Of a DNA stretch of 64,000 bases, positions 45,737 through 53,955 are shown in pieces. Every line of letters starts with the position of its first letter. Within the stretch, counting starts at the first letter, position 1. This DNA comes from Larkinella rosea (lineage in GTDB: Bacteria > Bacteroidota > Bacteroidia > Cytophagales > Spirosomataceae): the NCBI RefSeq assembly GCF_003858635.1, contig NZ_RQJO01000007.1, positions 931,941 to 995,940 of the forward strand, given 5' to 3'. The translations under genes and the position numbers were made by a program. The notes below the pieces were generated by a model. It had not been told where the DNA came from and did not search any database. It saw only the letters and a program-made list of their open reading frames with translations.

Positions 45737-45800
45737 CGGTTTTCAGTATTCGGTTTACGGTGCAGTTCCCCGCCGAATACTGAAAACCGTATACCGTAAA
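45737..45800. repeat. Intergenic palindrome between esterase and DinB genes
   Basis: CGGTTTTCAGTATTCGG (45737-45753) is perfectly complementary to 45773-45789, a 17-bp stem with a 19-nt loop. TTTACGGT in the loop (45754-45761) is complementary to ACCGTAAA at 45793-45800, so alternative pairings exist. No T-run follows. It starts 12 bp after the esterase stop. Confidence 0.75.
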
Positions 45801-45815
45801 CTCTTTGTAAAAATT

Positions 45816-46286
45816 ATGAAATACGGTTACGCAGAAACGCATAGCCCGTTTTTGGGAGCCCTTCAACAGCTTCGGACGTACATCGACGAGTTGCCGGAGC
45901 GATTGCGGACGTTTTCGGACGCAGAATTAACGGAGCGAAAGCCCGGAAAATGGTCGCGGAAAGAGATTCTGGGGCATCTGATCGATTCGGGCTTGAATAA
46001 CCTGAAACGGTTTACGGATGCGCAATTTCTACCGTCGCCGTTTGTTGTTGAGCGGTATAACCAGAATCAGTCGGTGATTTATAATCGCTACCAGGACCTA
46101 CCGTTGGAACATTTGATCGCCTATTGGCAATCTTTGAATCGACAAATTTTGTATGTTACCGAAGTTATACCGGAGGACACTTTGCGAAAACCGGTTTTAC
46201 CACCCGACCACGGTGAACCCGTTACAGTAGCCTGGTTGATTGTTGATTACGTTGCCCACCTGGGCCATCATTTCAAACAATTTTAG
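45816..46286 (+). CDS. DinB-like superfamily protein
   Basis: 156-residue four-helix-bundle protein of the DinB/YfiT family. Members bind a metal with three histidines; here candidates are GHLID near residue 53 and AHLGHHFKQF at the C-terminus (DYVAHLGHHF). WSRKEILGHLIDSGLNNLKRF is the characteristic segment. Many act as thiol-dependent transferases with bacillithiol or similar cofactors, others have no known role. It lies between the esterase and the amidoligase genes on the same strand, 49 bp before the ATP-grasp gene. A link to a thiol metabolite is speculation. Confidence 0.8.
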   Translation: MKYGYAETHSPFLGALQQLRTYIDELPERLRTFSDAELTERKPGKWSRKEILGHLIDSGLNNLKRFTDAQFLPSPFVVERYNQNQSVIYNRYQDLPLEHLIAYWQSLNRQILYVTEVIPEDTLRKPVLPPDHGEPVTVAWLIVDYVAHLGHHFKQF

Positions 46287-46335
46287 ATTCAAAACAGTAT
46301 CCATTTACCACAGACTTTGTCTCAGAAAAACGTAT

Positions 46336-47403
46336 ATGAAGAAAATTGGAATCCTTTTTGGTCAGGAAAATTCGTTTCCCCAGGCTTTTGTCGACCGCGT
46401 CAATAGCAAGAATGAAACCGGCATTGTCGCCGAATTTGTCAGCATCGACAAAGTGGTTCAGGGCGAAGCCACCGACTACGCCGTCATCATCGACCGGATT
46501 TCGCAGGACGTCCCCTTCTACCGGGCCTATCTGAAAAACGCAGCATTGAGCGGCACTGCCGTAGTCAATAACCCCTTCTGGTGGAGCGCCGACGAGAAAT
46601 TTTTCAATAACGCCATTGCCACCAAACTGAACGTTCCGGTTCCGAATACCGTACTGTTGCCATCGAAAGCCCGACCGGACGATACCAACGAAAACTCCTT
46701 CCGGAACCTCAAAATGATGGACTGGGAGTACATCTTCAAGTACATCGGTTTTCCGGCCTACATGAAACCGCATTCCGGGGGTGGCTGGAAAAGTGTTTAC
46801 AAGATATACAACGCCGACGACCTGTGGGAGAAATATGCCGAAACGGGCCAGCTCGTCATGATGTTGCAGGAAGAAATCATTTTCGATGATTATTTCCGCT
46901 GCTATTGCATTGGCGGAACCGATGTTCGGATCATGCCCTACGAACCCCGCAACCCGCACCACCTGCGGTATGCCGCCGAACCCAAAGCCACGGGCGAAGC
47001 CTACAAAAAATTGATGACGACGGTTAAAAATTACGTCATTGCACTCAATCGGGCATTGGGCTACGATTTCAACACCGTCGAATTTGCCGTCCGCGACGGG
47101 ATTCCGTATGCCATCGATTTCTGCAACCCGGCACCCGATGCCGATATCAATTCGGTGGGTCCGGATAATTTCGAGTGGGTGGTGGAAGCAGCTGCCAACA
47201 TGGCGATTTCGCGGGCAAAAGCACAAAAGCCGGGGGGCGACAACCTGACGTGGGGCTCGTACATCCAAAGTTCGGCGCACGGACAGCTTTTTGTACCGGA
47301 GCAACCGGTGGAAGTGTCCACCGAAAAACCGGTCGAAAAGAAAAAGGCGAAAAAAGAAGAGTCCTTAGCCGCCGACAAGCCGAAAGCAAAGAAGGCAAAA
47401 TAA
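46336..47403 (+). CDS. ATP-grasp ligase (first of the amidoligase cluster)
   Basis: 355 residues from ATG at 46336 (MKKIGILFGQENSFPQAFVD). ATP-grasp landmarks: pre-ATP-grasp N-terminal domain, then FPAYMKPHSGGGWKSVYKI (phosphate-binding glycine-rich loop), DYFRCYCIGGTDVRIMPYEP and NTVEFAVRDGIPYAIDFCNP (metal-binding acidic residues near 260-275). It forms an acylphosphate and ligates an amine or thiol. The C-terminal 30 residues are Lys/Ala-rich (EKKKAKKEESLAADKPKAKK), which is unusual and perhaps nucleic-acid- or partner-binding. 31 bp ahead of the GCS2-type ligase. Confidence 0.86.
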   Translation: MKKIGILFGQENSFPQAFVDRVNSKNETGIVAEFVSIDKVVQGEATDYAVIIDRISQDVPFYRAYLKNAALSGTAVVNNPFWWSADEKFFNNAIATKLNVPVPNTVLLPSKARPDDTNENSFRNLKMMDWEYIFKYIGFPAYMKPHSGGGWKSVYKIYNADDLWEKYAETGQLVMMLQEEIIFDDYFRCYCIGGTDVRIMPYEPRNPHHLRYAAEPKATGEAYKKLMTTVKNYVIALNRALGYDFNTVEFAVRDGIPYAIDFCNPAPDADINSVGPDNFEWVVEAAANMAISRAKAQKPGGDNLTWGSYIQSSAHGQLFVPEQPVEVSTEKPVEKKKAKKEESLAADKPKAKKAK

Positions 47404-47434
47404 TTCATCGGTTCACTCAGCCCCATCCGGATTC

Positions 47435-48535
47435 ATGCCAGTTTTCACGTTAGGAATCGAAGAGGAATTTCAGACAATCGACCCGGTTACGCGGGAATTA
47501 CGCTCTCACATGTCGAAAATTGTGGAGGGCGGTCAAATTCAGTTGCAGGAACGGGTTAAAGCCGAGATGCACCAGGCTGTGGTGGAAGTCGGCACCAATA
47601 TTTGCACTAATATTCAGGAAGCCCGCGAAGAAGTCACGTACCTGCGACGGATGGTTTTCGATCTGGCGGAAAAACAGAATCTGAAAATTGCAGCCGCCGG
47701 AACGCATCCCATATCCGACTGGCAGGATCAGCTCATTACCGACAATGAACGCTACGACAAGCTCATCGACGAGATGCGCGACGTAGCCCGTTCCAACCTG
47801 ATTTTTGGGCTGCACGTCCATGTGGGCATCGAAAACCGCAATGAAGGACTGCAAATCATGAATGCGGTGCGGTACTTCTTACCGCATATTTACGCATTAT
47901 CGACCAATTCGCCGTTCTGGTGTGGCCGGAATACCGGTTTTAAATCGTACCGTTCCAAGGTTTTCGACAAGTTTCCCCGGACGGGAATTCCCGACTATTT
48001 TGCTTCAGCCGCCGAATACGACGATTACATCAATCTGCTCGTTAAAACAAACTGCATCGACAACGGCAAGAAAATCTGGTGGGATATCCGGTTACATCCT
48101 TTTTTCAACACGATCGAATTCCGGATTTGCGATGTGCCGATGCGTGTGGATGAAACCATTTGCCTGGCGGCAGTGATGCAGGCGCTGGTGGCCAAAATTC
48201 ATAAACTGCACAGTCAGAACCTGAATTTTCGGCCCTATCGGCGGATTTTAATCAACGAAAACAAATGGCGGGCGGCCCGTTACGGCATTGAAGGCAAGCT
48301 GATCGATTTTGGCAAACAGGAAGAAGTTCCGTATCACACATTAGCGCAGGAACTGCTCAATTTTATTGACGATGTGGTGGATGAACTCGGCAGCCGGAAA
48401 GAAGTGGAATACATCAAAACCATCCTGGAAATGGGAACCGGCGCCGATCGCCAGTTGGCGGTTTTTCGGCAAACCAATGATTTGAAGCGCGTTGTGGATT
48501 ACATTGTGGAGGAAACTTCTCACGGCTTGATCTAG
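47435..48535 (+). CDS. Carboxylate-amine ligase, YbdK/GCS2 family
   Basis: 366-residue enzyme of the glutamate-cysteine ligase family 2, forming an amide with ATP. Signature TLGIEEEFQTIDPVTREL at the N-terminus, then AEMHQAVVEVGTNI, 'GLHVHVGIENRNEGLQIMNA' and 'WWDIRLHPFFNTIEFRICDV'. The fold belongs to the glutamine-synthetase-like ligases. YbdK itself has weak gamma-glutamylcysteine activity in E. coli, but here the context of ATP-grasp and amidotransferase genes suggests another substrate. The tail ends DYIVEETSHGLI. Confidence 0.92.
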   Translation: MPVFTLGIEEEFQTIDPVTRELRSHMSKIVEGGQIQLQERVKAEMHQAVVEVGTNICTNIQEAREEVTYLRRMVFDLAEKQNLKIAAAGTHPISDWQDQLITDNERYDKLIDEMRDVARSNLIFGLHVHVGIENRNEGLQIMNAVRYFLPHIYALSTNSPFWCGRNTGFKSYRSKVFDKFPRTGIPDYFASAAEYDDYINLLVKTNCIDNGKKIWWDIRLHPFFNTIEFRICDVPMRVDETICLAAVMQALVAKIHKLHSQNLNFRPYRRILINENKWRAARYGIEGKLIDFGKQEEVPYHTLAQELLNFIDDVVDELGSRKEVEYIKTILEMGTGADRQLAVFRQTNDLKRVVDYIVEETSHGLI

Positions 48536-48602
48536 TTATCTTTTAACCACCCTATCCTTGGGAGCGCCAATCGTGGCAAAACCGGGTCTTGGGTTATAAC
48601 TG

Positions 48603-48610
48603 TAGCTTTG
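48603..48610 (+). promoter_or_regulatory. -7 element (TAnnTTTG) before the amidotransferase gene
   Basis: TAGCTTTG ends 9 nt before the ATG at 48620. It suggests an internal promoter within the amidoligase run, separate from the upstream ligases. It also argues against the TTG at 48608 as the start, which falls inside the element. Confidence 0.4.
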
Positions 48611-48619
48611 AAACTTACA

Positions 48620-49417
48620 ATGGAATCAATGAAAGTGGCTGTTCTGGACTTGTACAATAACGTCCCGAATGAAGGAATGCGCTGTATTTTGCAATTGATA
48701 CGGAATATTAGCGCCAAAGAGAAAGTCGAATTGACGCATACGGTTTTTAACGTTCGCGGAAAAAACGAAATCCCCGGCCTGGAATTCGATATTTACATTT
48801 CAAGTGGTGGTCCGGGAAGTCCATTGCCGAGCGGTGAATCCTGGGAAGATCCGTATTTTGCGCTGATCGACCAGTTATTTTCGCACAATCGGATCAGTGA
48901 TCAAAAGAAATTCTTGTTTCTGATTTGTCATTCGTTCCAGCTCGTTTCGCGTCACCTCGGAATCGGAACCATCAGCAAGCGGAAATCGACTTCGTTCGGT
49001 ATTTTTCCGATTCACAAAACCGACGAAGGGCAATTTGATCCGTTGTTTCAAAAATTGCCCGATCCGTTTTTTGCGGTCGATTCGCGGGATTATCAATTAA
49101 CCGAGCCGAACTGGCAGCGAATCAGCGAGCTGGACGCCAAAGTGCTGTGTCTGGAAAAAATTCGTCCGCATGTCGACTATGAACGTGCCATTATGGCGGT
49201 GCGGTTTACGGACGAAATTTTCGGGACCCAGTTTCATCCGGAAGCCGACGGCGAGGGCATGCTGCGGTATTTTATGAAAGACGAAAAAAAGCAGCAAATC
49301 GTTGAAAATCACGGGGAAGCAAAATACAACGAGATGGTTGCTTCGTTGATGGACCCCCAAAAAATTGTCTTGACCGAATCGGTTTTGATTCCGGATTTTC
49401 TGCGCCAAACTATCTGA
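48620..49417 (+). CDS. Class I glutamine amidotransferase-like protein
   Basis: 265 residues from ATG at 48620 (MESMKVAVLDLYNNVPNEGM); a second ATG at 48629 is possible. Triad residues: C103 in LICHSFQL, H206 and E208 in GTQFHPEADGEG. The N-terminal region has YISSGGPGSPLP. These enzymes free ammonia from glutamine and pass it to a partner; the partner is presumably one of the adjacent ligases. 'FLFLICHSFQLVSRHLGIG' is the usual nucleophile-elbow context. It is followed by the second ATP-grasp gene at 52 bp. Confidence 0.88.
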   Translation: MESMKVAVLDLYNNVPNEGMRCILQLIRNISAKEKVELTHTVFNVRGKNEIPGLEFDIYISSGGPGSPLPSGESWEDPYFALIDQLFSHNRISDQKKFLFLICHSFQLVSRHLGIGTISKRKSTSFGIFPIHKTDEGQFDPLFQKLPDPFFAVDSRDYQLTEPNWQRISELDAKVLCLEKIRPHVDYERAIMAVRFTDEIFGTQFHPEADGEGMLRYFMKDEKKQQIVENHGEAKYNEMVASLMDPQKIVLTESVLIPDFLRQTI

Positions 49418-49469
49418 TAAAACCTTAAAGCGGGAACCGGTTTTTGTTACCGGTTCCCCGCCAACGATT

Positions 49470-50666
49470 ATGATCGCATCCGTTCGTCAGGCATACAATC
49501 AAGCATTCAGCCCGGAACAATACCGGGCTTTTTTGGATCAGATTCACCACGATTATCCGGGTCAGCTGGATTTTCGGGTTGCAGAGACCCCGGTCTTTGT
49601 TCCCATTACGCTCAAAAACCGCCTATTGGATGCCTGCGACTCGATCATCGATACGATCACCAAAGCGGATTTTAAGGACCTGTCGGAAGCCGCGATTCCA
49701 CCCCACCAGCGGGTTCCGAATGAAAACGATCATGCCTCATTTCTGGCCATTGATTTTGCCATTTGCCGGGACGAAAATGACGAACTGGTCCCCCAACTGA
49801 TCGAGTTGCAGGGCTTTCCTTCCATGTTCGGGTTTCAATCGTACGTGTCCGGTACTTTTCGGGATTATTTCCCCATTCCGACCGGTTTTAGCCACCTATT
49901 CGACGTGGACTCGGACGAAACCTACCGCCAGCATTTACGCCGATTGATTATCGGAAATGAGCCGCCGGAGCAGGTTATACTGCTGGAAATTTATCCCGAA
50001 AAGCAGAAAACCCGGATCGATTTTGCCATTACGCACGAGATGCTGGGCATCGAAGCGGTGTGTCTGACGAAGATTCAGAAGGAAGGGAGAAAGCTGTTTT
50101 ACGAAAAAGAGGGACAACGATACCACATCAAGCGAATTTATAACCGCCTGATATTTGACGAGTTAGAAAACTTTCCAGATTTAAAAACCGCTTTTTCGCT
50201 GACCGACGATGTAGACGTTGAATGGATTGGCCATCCCAACTGGTTTTTCCGCATCAGCAAACACACGCTGCCGTTGCTGAACAGTCCGTACGTTCCGGAA
50301 AGCCGGTATTTGAATACACTGGAGATTTATCCGGATGATCTGGAAAATTACGTTTTAAAACCGCTTTTCTCCTTCGCGGGCAGTGGCGTTAAGCTCTCGG
50401 TCAATCAGGCCGAGCTGGATTCCATAGCTGATAAAGAGAATTATTTACTGCAACGGAAGGTCAGATACGAGCCGGTGATTCAGTCACCCGAAGGATTGGT
50501 GAAATGCGAAATCCGGATGTTGTACATCTGGCACGAGAAAGATCCTCGCCCTACCCTGCTGACCAATCTGGCCCGGTTGAGCCGGGGTGAAATGATCGGC
50601 GTCCGGTTCAACCAGGATTTCGACTGGGTCGGCGGAACGGTTTGTTTTTTTGAGGAAGATAGATGA
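49470..50666 (+). CDS. Divergent ATP-grasp-like protein (second of the cluster)
   Basis: 398 residues, not a standard ATP-grasp but with suggestive parts: VPQLIELQGFPSMFGFQS, HIKRIYNRLIFDELENFPD, YVLKPLFSFAGSGVKLSVN (lysine plus glycine-rich loop near 290-308), then LLQRKVRYEPVI and VKCEIRMLYIWHEKD (near 325-360). The arrangement suggests a reordered or extended ATP-grasp fold. No signal peptide. It is the last gene of the amidoligase run. Its stop codon is the first bases of the large palindrome at 50664. Confidence 0.7.
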   Translation: MIASVRQAYNQAFSPEQYRAFLDQIHHDYPGQLDFRVAETPVFVPITLKNRLLDACDSIIDTITKADFKDLSEAAIPPHQRVPNENDHASFLAIDFAICRDENDELVPQLIELQGFPSMFGFQSYVSGTFRDYFPIPTGFSHLFDVDSDETYRQHLRRLIIGNEPPEQVILLEIYPEKQKTRIDFAITHEMLGIEAVCLTKIQKEGRKLFYEKEGQRYHIKRIYNRLIFDELENFPDLKTAFSLTDDVDVEWIGHPNWFFRISKHTLPLLNSPYVPESRYLNTLEIYPDDLENYVLKPLFSFAGSGVKLSVNQAELDSIADKENYLLQRKVRYEPVIQSPEGLVKCEIRMLYIWHEKDPRPTLLTNLARLSRGEMIGVRFNQDFDWVGGTVCFFEEDR

Positions 50667-50745
50667 CCATTGACCGCAGACGATCGACCAATGACCATTG
50701 ACGCTCGACTCCTGACAATGGTCATTGGTCGATCGTCATTGGTCA
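50664..50745. repeat. Post-stop hairpin element, TGACCATTGACC class (copy 2)
   Basis: The stop codon of the preceding gene opens the element. A perfect 22-bp stem joins 50679-50700 to 50716-50737 around a 15-nt loop; outer TGACCATTGACC (50664-50675) partly pairs with ATTGGTCA (50738-50745). The units CGATCGACCAATGACC recur in both arms. No U-tract. It lies between convergent genes ending at 50666 and 50754. Confidence 0.85.
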
Positions 50746-50753
50746 AACACCCC

Positions 50754-51653
50754 TCACTTCCCAATCCGCACCTGATAACTGAGATAGGGCAGCGGGCTGG
50801 TGCGAATCAGGCCATTCGAACTGTAAACCGGCAATAAAAGGGCCGTATCAAAAGCGTGGCGACGGCGATTGAACCGCAAACCGGCAGACGATAAACCAGC
50901 CAGATAGGTATACTGGGGTTCGATCGATTCACCGATCAGAATGTTGTTCTGGTTGATGAACGTCAGATCCGGCGTTAATTTCCGGACATAGCCAATGGTT
51001 ACAACACCGGAAGAGGCAATTCCTTTTTGGGAAAACGTTACGCCAGCTCCTACCGTGATGTTCCGTTCCAAGTTGCCAACGGTGGCAATTCCCTGCGCCA
51101 GTCCGAAACGGGTTAGCAGTTGTTCGTTCAAGCGAATGCCAATGTATTGGACATTCAGCGCAACCCGGGTTCGTTCGGTTAGTTTAACGCCGTATTTAGC
51201 CGAAAAAGTGTGAAAATTCCGGGGATTCAGGGTTTGAAAGGTAGTTCCAACGCTGAAATTTTTGGTAAATCCTGCATCAAGGCGGCTGAATAAAACGTAA
51301 CTGCTTTGAAAATACAGACTTCTTTTTTCGGGCATGTACGCCGTTGGCATGACAAAGAGCCGAAACGGAAACCCGTTCGGATAGTCGGGCCCGCTCCGTA
51401 ACGTACCGCCAATGAGATCCGCCCGGACAATCGTGTTGACCGGCAGCAGTTGATCGCCATCTTTTTTAGTCCGAATCAGATACGACGCACTGTCCCGACG
51501 CACGAATTGACCACGCAGGGTTGTACCGTTTTTGAGCAGAAAATCATAAGTACCGGGAATGTGCGCCTGACCAGGTTCGTAGTAAACCTCCTGCGCCCGA
51601 CTCTTCGAAATCAGCAAAAATCCCAGAAGCATAGATAGGTAGATTATCCTCAT
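50754..51653 (-). CDS. Outer-membrane beta-barrel-like secreted protein
   Basis: 299 residues with a signal peptide (MRIIYLSMLLGFLLISKSRA). An N-terminal soluble domain (YDFLLKNGTTLRGQFVRRDS, as in small SH3-like beta domains) is followed by a C-terminal barrel-like region of alternating strands: SLYFQSSYVLFSRLDAGFTK, 'TFSAKYGVKLTERTRVALNV', SGVVTIGYVRKLTPDLTFI and the final YLSYQVRIGK. I do not recognise the family. Divergent from the aminotransferase gene. Function unknown. Confidence 0.65.
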   Translation of the reverse strand: MRIIYLSMLLGFLLISKSRAQEVYYEPGQAHIPGTYDFLLKNGTTLRGQFVRRDSASYLIRTKKDGDQLLPVNTIVRADLIGGTLRSGPDYPNGFPFRLFVMPTAYMPEKRSLYFQSSYVLFSRLDAGFTKNFSVGTTFQTLNPRNFHTFSAKYGVKLTERTRVALNVQYIGIRLNEQLLTRFGLAQGIATVGNLERNITVGAGVTFSQKGIASSGVVTIGYVRKLTPDLTFINQNNILIGESIEPQYTYLAGLSSAGLRFNRRRHAFDTALLLPVYSSNGLIRTSPLPYLSYQVRIGK

Positions 51654-51722
51654 AGGCGCACAATATGGAGTGATTACGAAAGTTAATAAACAAACTGGTT
51701 TCGCCCAAGCGTTTATTAGATG

Positions 51723-51730
51723 TAATTTTG
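51723..51730 (+). promoter_or_regulatory. -7 element (TAnnTTTG) of the aminotransferase gene
   Basis: TAATTTTG overlaps the TTG at 51728 that opens the longest frame. If it is the promoter, translation must start further downstream, at the TTG at 51752. Confidence 0.4.
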
Positions 51731-51751
51731 TACCGACTAATAACTATTTCT

Positions 51752-52939
51752 TTGACGAACAATCCACATTTGACCCACCGGCAACTCTTTTTTCAGCACG
51801 TTGCACAAACTTCGGACTTTCCGCTGGCCCTTGAAATCGAGCGGGCGGAGGGCGTATACCTGTACGGAAACGGTTCCCGGTACATCGACCTGATTTCGGG
51901 CATTGGGGTCAGCAATGTTGGGCACCGGCATCCTGCGGTCGTGGCGGCTATTCAGGAGCAGTTGGACAAATACCTGCATTTGATGGTGTATGGGGAATAC
52001 ATTCAGTCTCCGCAGGTCGAATTGGCGCAGGCTTTGGCCCAAACTTTACCCGAACCGCTGGATACCGTTTACTTCACCAACTCCGGAACCGAAGCCATTG
52101 AAGGGACCATGAAACTGGCGAAACGGTTTACGGGCCGGCGGGAGATTATTTCGTGTTTCAACGCGTACCACGGTGCAACCCAAGGTGCTCTTTCACTATC
52201 CGGCAGTGAGAATTTTAAACGAAATTTTCGCCCGCTTCTACCCGAAATCCGTCACATTCAGCACGGAGACTGGCAACACCTTGAGCTGATTACCGGACGC
52301 ACGGCCGCCGTCATCCTGGAAGTAGTTCAGGGCGAAGCGGGTGTCCGGGTTCCGGATGCTTCCTACCTTCAGGCTGTTCGACAACGTTGTACGGAGGTCG
52401 GCGCGTTGCTGGTTTTCGACGAAATTCAGACCGGTTTTGGTCGAACCGGCACCTTTTGGGCTTTTGAAGGTTTCGGCGTTGTTCCCGACATCGTGGTTTG
52501 TGCCAAAGGAATGGGGGGCGGTATGCCGATCGGTGCCTTCATCAGTTCGGCGGAAATCATGGGCGTTTTCAAAGTCAACCCAATTCTGGGACACATCACC
52601 ACCTTCGGCGGTCACCCGGTTTGTTCGGCGGCCTCGCTGGCAACGCTGCGGGTTGTTCAGGCCGAAAAATTACACGATCAGGCCGAAGCCAAAGGACAGT
52701 TGATCCGGCAATTGCTGGTGCATCCGGCCATTCGCGAAATTCGGGGCAAAGGCTTGATGCTGGCGGCCGAATTTGAATCCTTCGACGTGTTAAAACCGGT
52801 CATCGATCGCGCCATCGAGCGGGGTGTCATCACCGACTGGTTTTTGTTCTGCGACAATTCCATGCGCATTGCCCCGCCCCTGATCATCACGGAAGCACAA
52901 ATCCGGGAAGCCTGTGACATCCTGTTGGATTCGATTTAA
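51752..52939 (+). CDS. Class III PLP-dependent aminotransferase
   Basis: 395 residues from TTG at 51752 (TNNPHLTHRQLFFQHVAQTS). The frame continues to a TTG at 51728, which overlaps a promoter-like TAATTTTG, so I prefer 51752. There is no in-frame ATG near. Family motifs: RYIDLISGIGVSNVGHRHPA, 'YFTNSGTEAIEGTMKLAKRF', FDEIQTGFGRTGTFWAFE (PLP aspartate) and CAKGMGGGMPIGAFIS with catalytic K252. This fits the acetylornithine/4-aminobutyrate-type group. The exact substrate cannot be told and no biosynthetic neighbours help. Confidence 0.92.
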   Translation: MTNNPHLTHRQLFFQHVAQTSDFPLALEIERAEGVYLYGNGSRYIDLISGIGVSNVGHRHPAVVAAIQEQLDKYLHLMVYGEYIQSPQVELAQALAQTLPEPLDTVYFTNSGTEAIEGTMKLAKRFTGRREIISCFNAYHGATQGALSLSGSENFKRNFRPLLPEIRHIQHGDWQHLELITGRTAAVILEVVQGEAGVRVPDASYLQAVRQRCTEVGALLVFDEIQTGFGRTGTFWAFEGFGVVPDIVVCAKGMGGGMPIGAFISSAEIMGVFKVNPILGHITTFGGHPVCSAASLATLRVVQAEKLHDQAEAKGQLIRQLLVHPAIREIRGKGLMLAAEFESFDVLKPVIDRAIERGVITDWFLFCDNSMRIAPPLIITEAQIREACDILLDSI

Positions 52940-52960
52940 TCTGAAAATTAACAACTGGTG

Positions 52961-53725
52961 TTAATAAAATCGCCGGAAGGTTTCGGGCGATTCTCCCGTG
53001 TAGGCTTTAAAGTCCTTGCTGAAGTGCGCCTGATCGAAGAAGTTATTCTCAAAGCAAATGTCCATCAACGACCTGGAACCATTAAGCTGGCTGAGAACGG
53101 TATTGAACCGAACAATGGAAGCAAACTTTTTAGGGGTTGTGCCCACCAGTTTCCGAAACCGCTTTTCGAACGGGCTTTGGCTGATCATCAACCTTTGATT
53201 AAGCGCTCTGATTCGAATTGCTCCTTTGGCCTGGTAAATAAGTCTAACGGCTTCGATGATGAGCTTATCGGTCTTGCTATCTTTGAGTTGCGAAAGTAAA
53301 AAAAGCTCCACCAGTCGGATTCGCTCCTGATCGGTCGTAGCGCTGCCTAATTTGTCCTCAATATCGAGGATCTTTTGTTTCTCAAATATATTTTCAAGTG
53401 AGACATTCAGATTAAATAATTCGTTTGCCGGACAGCTTGTAAAATGCGCCAGCCCCAGTTCGGTAAAATAAATCAGAATGGTACCGATGTGAGCCGAGTT
53501 AGAAAACAATTTCACCTCATCGGCAATGCCGGTAATACCGGCGGTGGACAGGTTGGTTTCGATACCGGTTTTCCCCGTTTTTAGACTTCCACCATACTGA
53601 ATACCAATGACCAGACTCGTACCGGGAAATACTTTGTATACACTTTCGTGGTTTTTCTCGGAGATGACAAAATGGCTGATGTAGGGCTTTAGTCGATCAA
53701 TGGGAATAAAGCTGTCAAAGCGCAT
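52961..53725 (-). CDS. AraC family transcriptional regulator
   Basis: 254 residues. The N-terminal domain (RFDSFIPIDRLKPYISHFVI) is a cupin-like DUF6597-type domain seen in many Bacteroidota AraC regulators. The C-terminal helix-turn-helix pair (about 155-250) has RALNQRLMISQSPFEKRFRK and FENNFFDQAHFSKDFKAYTG, ending SPETFRRFY. It is divergent from the DUF1398 gene at 53956 with a 230-bp gap, and that gene is the natural candidate target. Confidence 0.9.
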   Translation of the reverse strand: MRFDSFIPIDRLKPYISHFVISEKNHESVYKVFPGTSLVIGIQYGGSLKTGKTGIETNLSTAGITGIADEVKLFSNSAHIGTILIYFTELGLAHFTSCPANELFNLNVSLENIFEKQKILDIEDKLGSATTDQERIRLVELFLLSQLKDSKTDKLIIEAVRLIYQAKGAIRIRALNQRLMISQSPFEKRFRKLVGTTPKKFASIVRFNTVLSQLNGSRSLMDICFENNFFDQAHFSKDFKAYTGESPETFRRFY

Positions 53726-53920
53726 AAAAAAGCGAATTCGTATACCTCAAAGATACAAATTCAGCTATTCAGTTCGCTACATAGGATCTCAAACGTTTCG
53801 CTGAATCAGCACAGAAATCAGCGCACTTCGAAGGTGCATCCTTGGGCAGCAATCGTTCAAAACTTGCAGCAAAAACGATTTTTTACAATTACCGGCATTG
53901 GGGCTTGCCGACCTTTGTGG

Positions 53921-53939
53921 TATAACAATATAGGTTATA
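53921..53939. promoter_or_regulatory. Inverted repeat upstream of the DUF1398 gene
   Basis: TATAAC (53921-53926) and GTTATA (53934-53939) with a 7-nt spacer, ending 16 bp before the ATG at 53956. Short and AT-rich, so it could be by chance. Its position between the araC and DUF1398 genes makes an operator possible. Confidence 0.3.
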
Positions 53940-53955
53940 TTAACGAACAGATCCC

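Noticed and set aside
46273-47304. 343-codon minus-strand open frame across the ATP-grasp gene
   Set aside because: It mirrors a real gene with strong codon structure on the plus strand. Its translation has no motif and no promoter-like start.
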